DNA of 5,797 bases from Oscillospiraceae bacterium. GTDB lineage: Bacteria; Bacillota; Clostridia; Oscillospirales; Oscillospiraceae. Both the position numbers and the translations under genes were made by a program. Every line of letters starts with the position of its first letter. Positions within the stretch are counted from its first letter, which is position 1. Location: assembly GCA_020025615.1 (NCBI GenBank), contig JAHHRT010000087.1, positions 1-5,797 of the forward strand, given 5' to 3'. Shown here one piece after another: positions 4,972 through 5,797 of the stretch. The notes beneath the pieces are model-generated. The model had not been told where the DNA came from, searched no databases, and saw only the letters and a list, made by a program, of their open reading frames with translations.

Positions 4972-5797
4972 ACAGTTGTCTCCTTTTCATGTTCGGTTTG
5001 TTCGTTGATACCAGCAGGCACAGGCATAAAGAATGGATCTCCAAGTTGGGCTGGCGTCTGGTGTCCATGGTGGATATAAGGCGCCCCACCCCCATCTGCT
5101 GTGTGTCGGATGGCAGGGTGCTGAGTCAGTTCATATTTCAAGTCCATTACAGGCTTTGCACCGCGAATGAACAAGATGCAGTATCGGTTGTCTAAGGCGC
5201 GCACCTCATCTGGTGTGAGCAGTTCTCGCCCACTCATCTGGAAGTTTGTAGAATAGGAGCCGGACTTGCCCTTGGTTTGACCATGGGTCTTAGTGTCAAT
5301 GGTGGCTTTGCCAAGAGCCTCAGAGATGTACTTGTGGGTGCTGGCTTCATTACCACCCAGATATAGGATGGTGTCTGAGTTGCCAGGGATGGTCTCCCAG
5401 GAGTCCTTGTATAATTCCTTGATTTGAGCCATGTTCTGGATGATGGTGCTGGCGGAGATATTGCGGGAGCGCATGGTGGCCAGCTCACGGGTAAACCCAG
5501 GCAGAGGCATAGCGGCAAACTCGTCCAATACGAAGTGGACGTGCTGTGGCAGCGCGCCGTGGTGGATCTGGTCTGCACTGTAATAGAGGGTCTGAAACGC
5601 TTGGGAGTAGAGCAGACTGACCAGGAAGTTGAAGGTGTTGTCGTTGTCCGGGATCACAGCATACAAAGCACATTTCTTCTCACCCAGCGTATACAGATCC
5701 ATATCATCATGGTCGGTGATCGCTTGGATCTGAGGCAGGTTGAAGGGAGCCAGTCGGACAGCAGTCGAGACCAGAATGGATTTTGCTGTCTTGCCTG
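4968..5797 (-). CDS. virD4: VirD4/TraG-type coupling protein, C-terminal part
   Basis: The last 275 codons of a gene whose start is beyond the right edge. VirD4-type proteins are membrane-anchored ATPases that bring the relaxase-DNA complex to the secretion channel. Visible parts: GKTAKSILVSTAVRLAPFNL at the edge (not a Walker A motif in this context), then EKKCALYAVIPDNDNTFNFL, Walker B HFVLDEFAAMPLPGF with Asp91-Glu92 of the fragment (near 5520-5525), SASTIIQNMAQIKELY, LYLGGNEASTHKYIS, and LLTPDEVRAL close to the end. This is the normal order for the C-terminal half of the clostridial VirD4/TraG family. By the usual length near 600 residues, about 320 are missing, including the membrane anchor and Walker A. 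The frame is intact. The ATG at 5702 lies inside a conserved region and is not the start. The tail is rich in Pro, His and Glu and overlaps the next gene by 4 nt. Confidence 0.94.
   Translation of the reverse strand, partial: GKTAKSILVSTAVRLAPFNLPQIQAITDHDDMDLYTLGEKKCALYAVIPDNDNTFNFLVSLLYSQAFQTLYYSADQIHHGALPQHVHFVLDEFAAMPLPGFTRELATMRSRNISASTIIQNMAQIKELYKDSWETIPGNSDTILYLGGNEASTHKYISEALGKATIDTKTHGQTKGKSGSYSTNFQMSGRELLTPDEVRALDNRYCILFIRGAKPVMDLKYELTQHPAIRHTADGGGAPYIHHGHQTPAQLGDPFFMPVPAGINEQTEHEKETTV

Noticed and set aside
4567..5079. Plus-strand 170-codon frame
   Set aside because: It is antisense to the pilin-like gene and the virD4 end, both of which are supported by family motifs and coupled starts.
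1..5797. Insertion sequence, CRISPR array, tRNA, rRNA, oriT or integrase
   Set aside because: Nearly all bases are taken up by intact transfer genes; I saw no direct-repeat array, transposase motif, cloverleaf or relaxase/integrase sequence.

Overview
The window is a slice of the mating-channel (type IV secretion) module of a conjugative element of the Tn1549 / clostridial ICE kind. The evidence is gene content and order on the minus strand: VirD4 coupling protein, small Maff2-type pilin-like protein, VirB6/TrbL-type membrane protein, PrgI-family protein, VirB4 ATPase, then the start of the large protein that usually follows VirB4 in these elements. G+C is moderate (a little above 50 % by eye) and Shine-Dalgarno sequences are very strong (AGGAGGTGAT type). 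Both suit a gut Firmicute of the class Clostridia. The element is mobile, so the host genus cannot be read from it.

Layout, in minus-strand transcription order from the right edge. The C-terminal 275 residues of VirD4 (4968-5797) overlap the pilin-like gene by 4 nt (4636-4971). A GC-rich hairpin (4580-4614) and a possible 23-codon ORF (4491-4562) separate that gene from virB6 (3645-4490). PrgI (2848-3201) overlaps virB4 (519-2855) by 8 nt. A second GC-rich hairpin (491-511) precedes the final gene, which runs off the left edge (1-469). One gene breaks the pattern. A 112-residue membrane protein on the plus strand (3305-3643) sits between virB6 and prgI, with its own candidate promoter, and meets virB6 tail to tail with one base between them.

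How the genes work together (family knowledge): VirD4 receives the relaxase-DNA complex, VirB4 powers assembly and transport, VirB6 and PrgI form membrane parts of the channel, and the Maff2-type protein resembles a processed VirB2-like subunit. The gene at the left edge probably encodes a membrane-anchored protein that ends in a wall-hydrolase domain outside the window. No relaxase, oriT, integrase, cargo gene, tRNA, rRNA or CRISPR array is present.

The unusual points are in start codons and structure. Three consecutive genes (virB6, prgI, virB4) start at TTG behind strong ribosome sites. The next gene is open for 156 codons, but the only codon correctly placed after its ribosome site is ATC. 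A nested inverted repeat (12-bp and 9-bp perfect arms) lies inside virB6. An inverted repeat overlaps the candidate promoter of the plus-strand gene.
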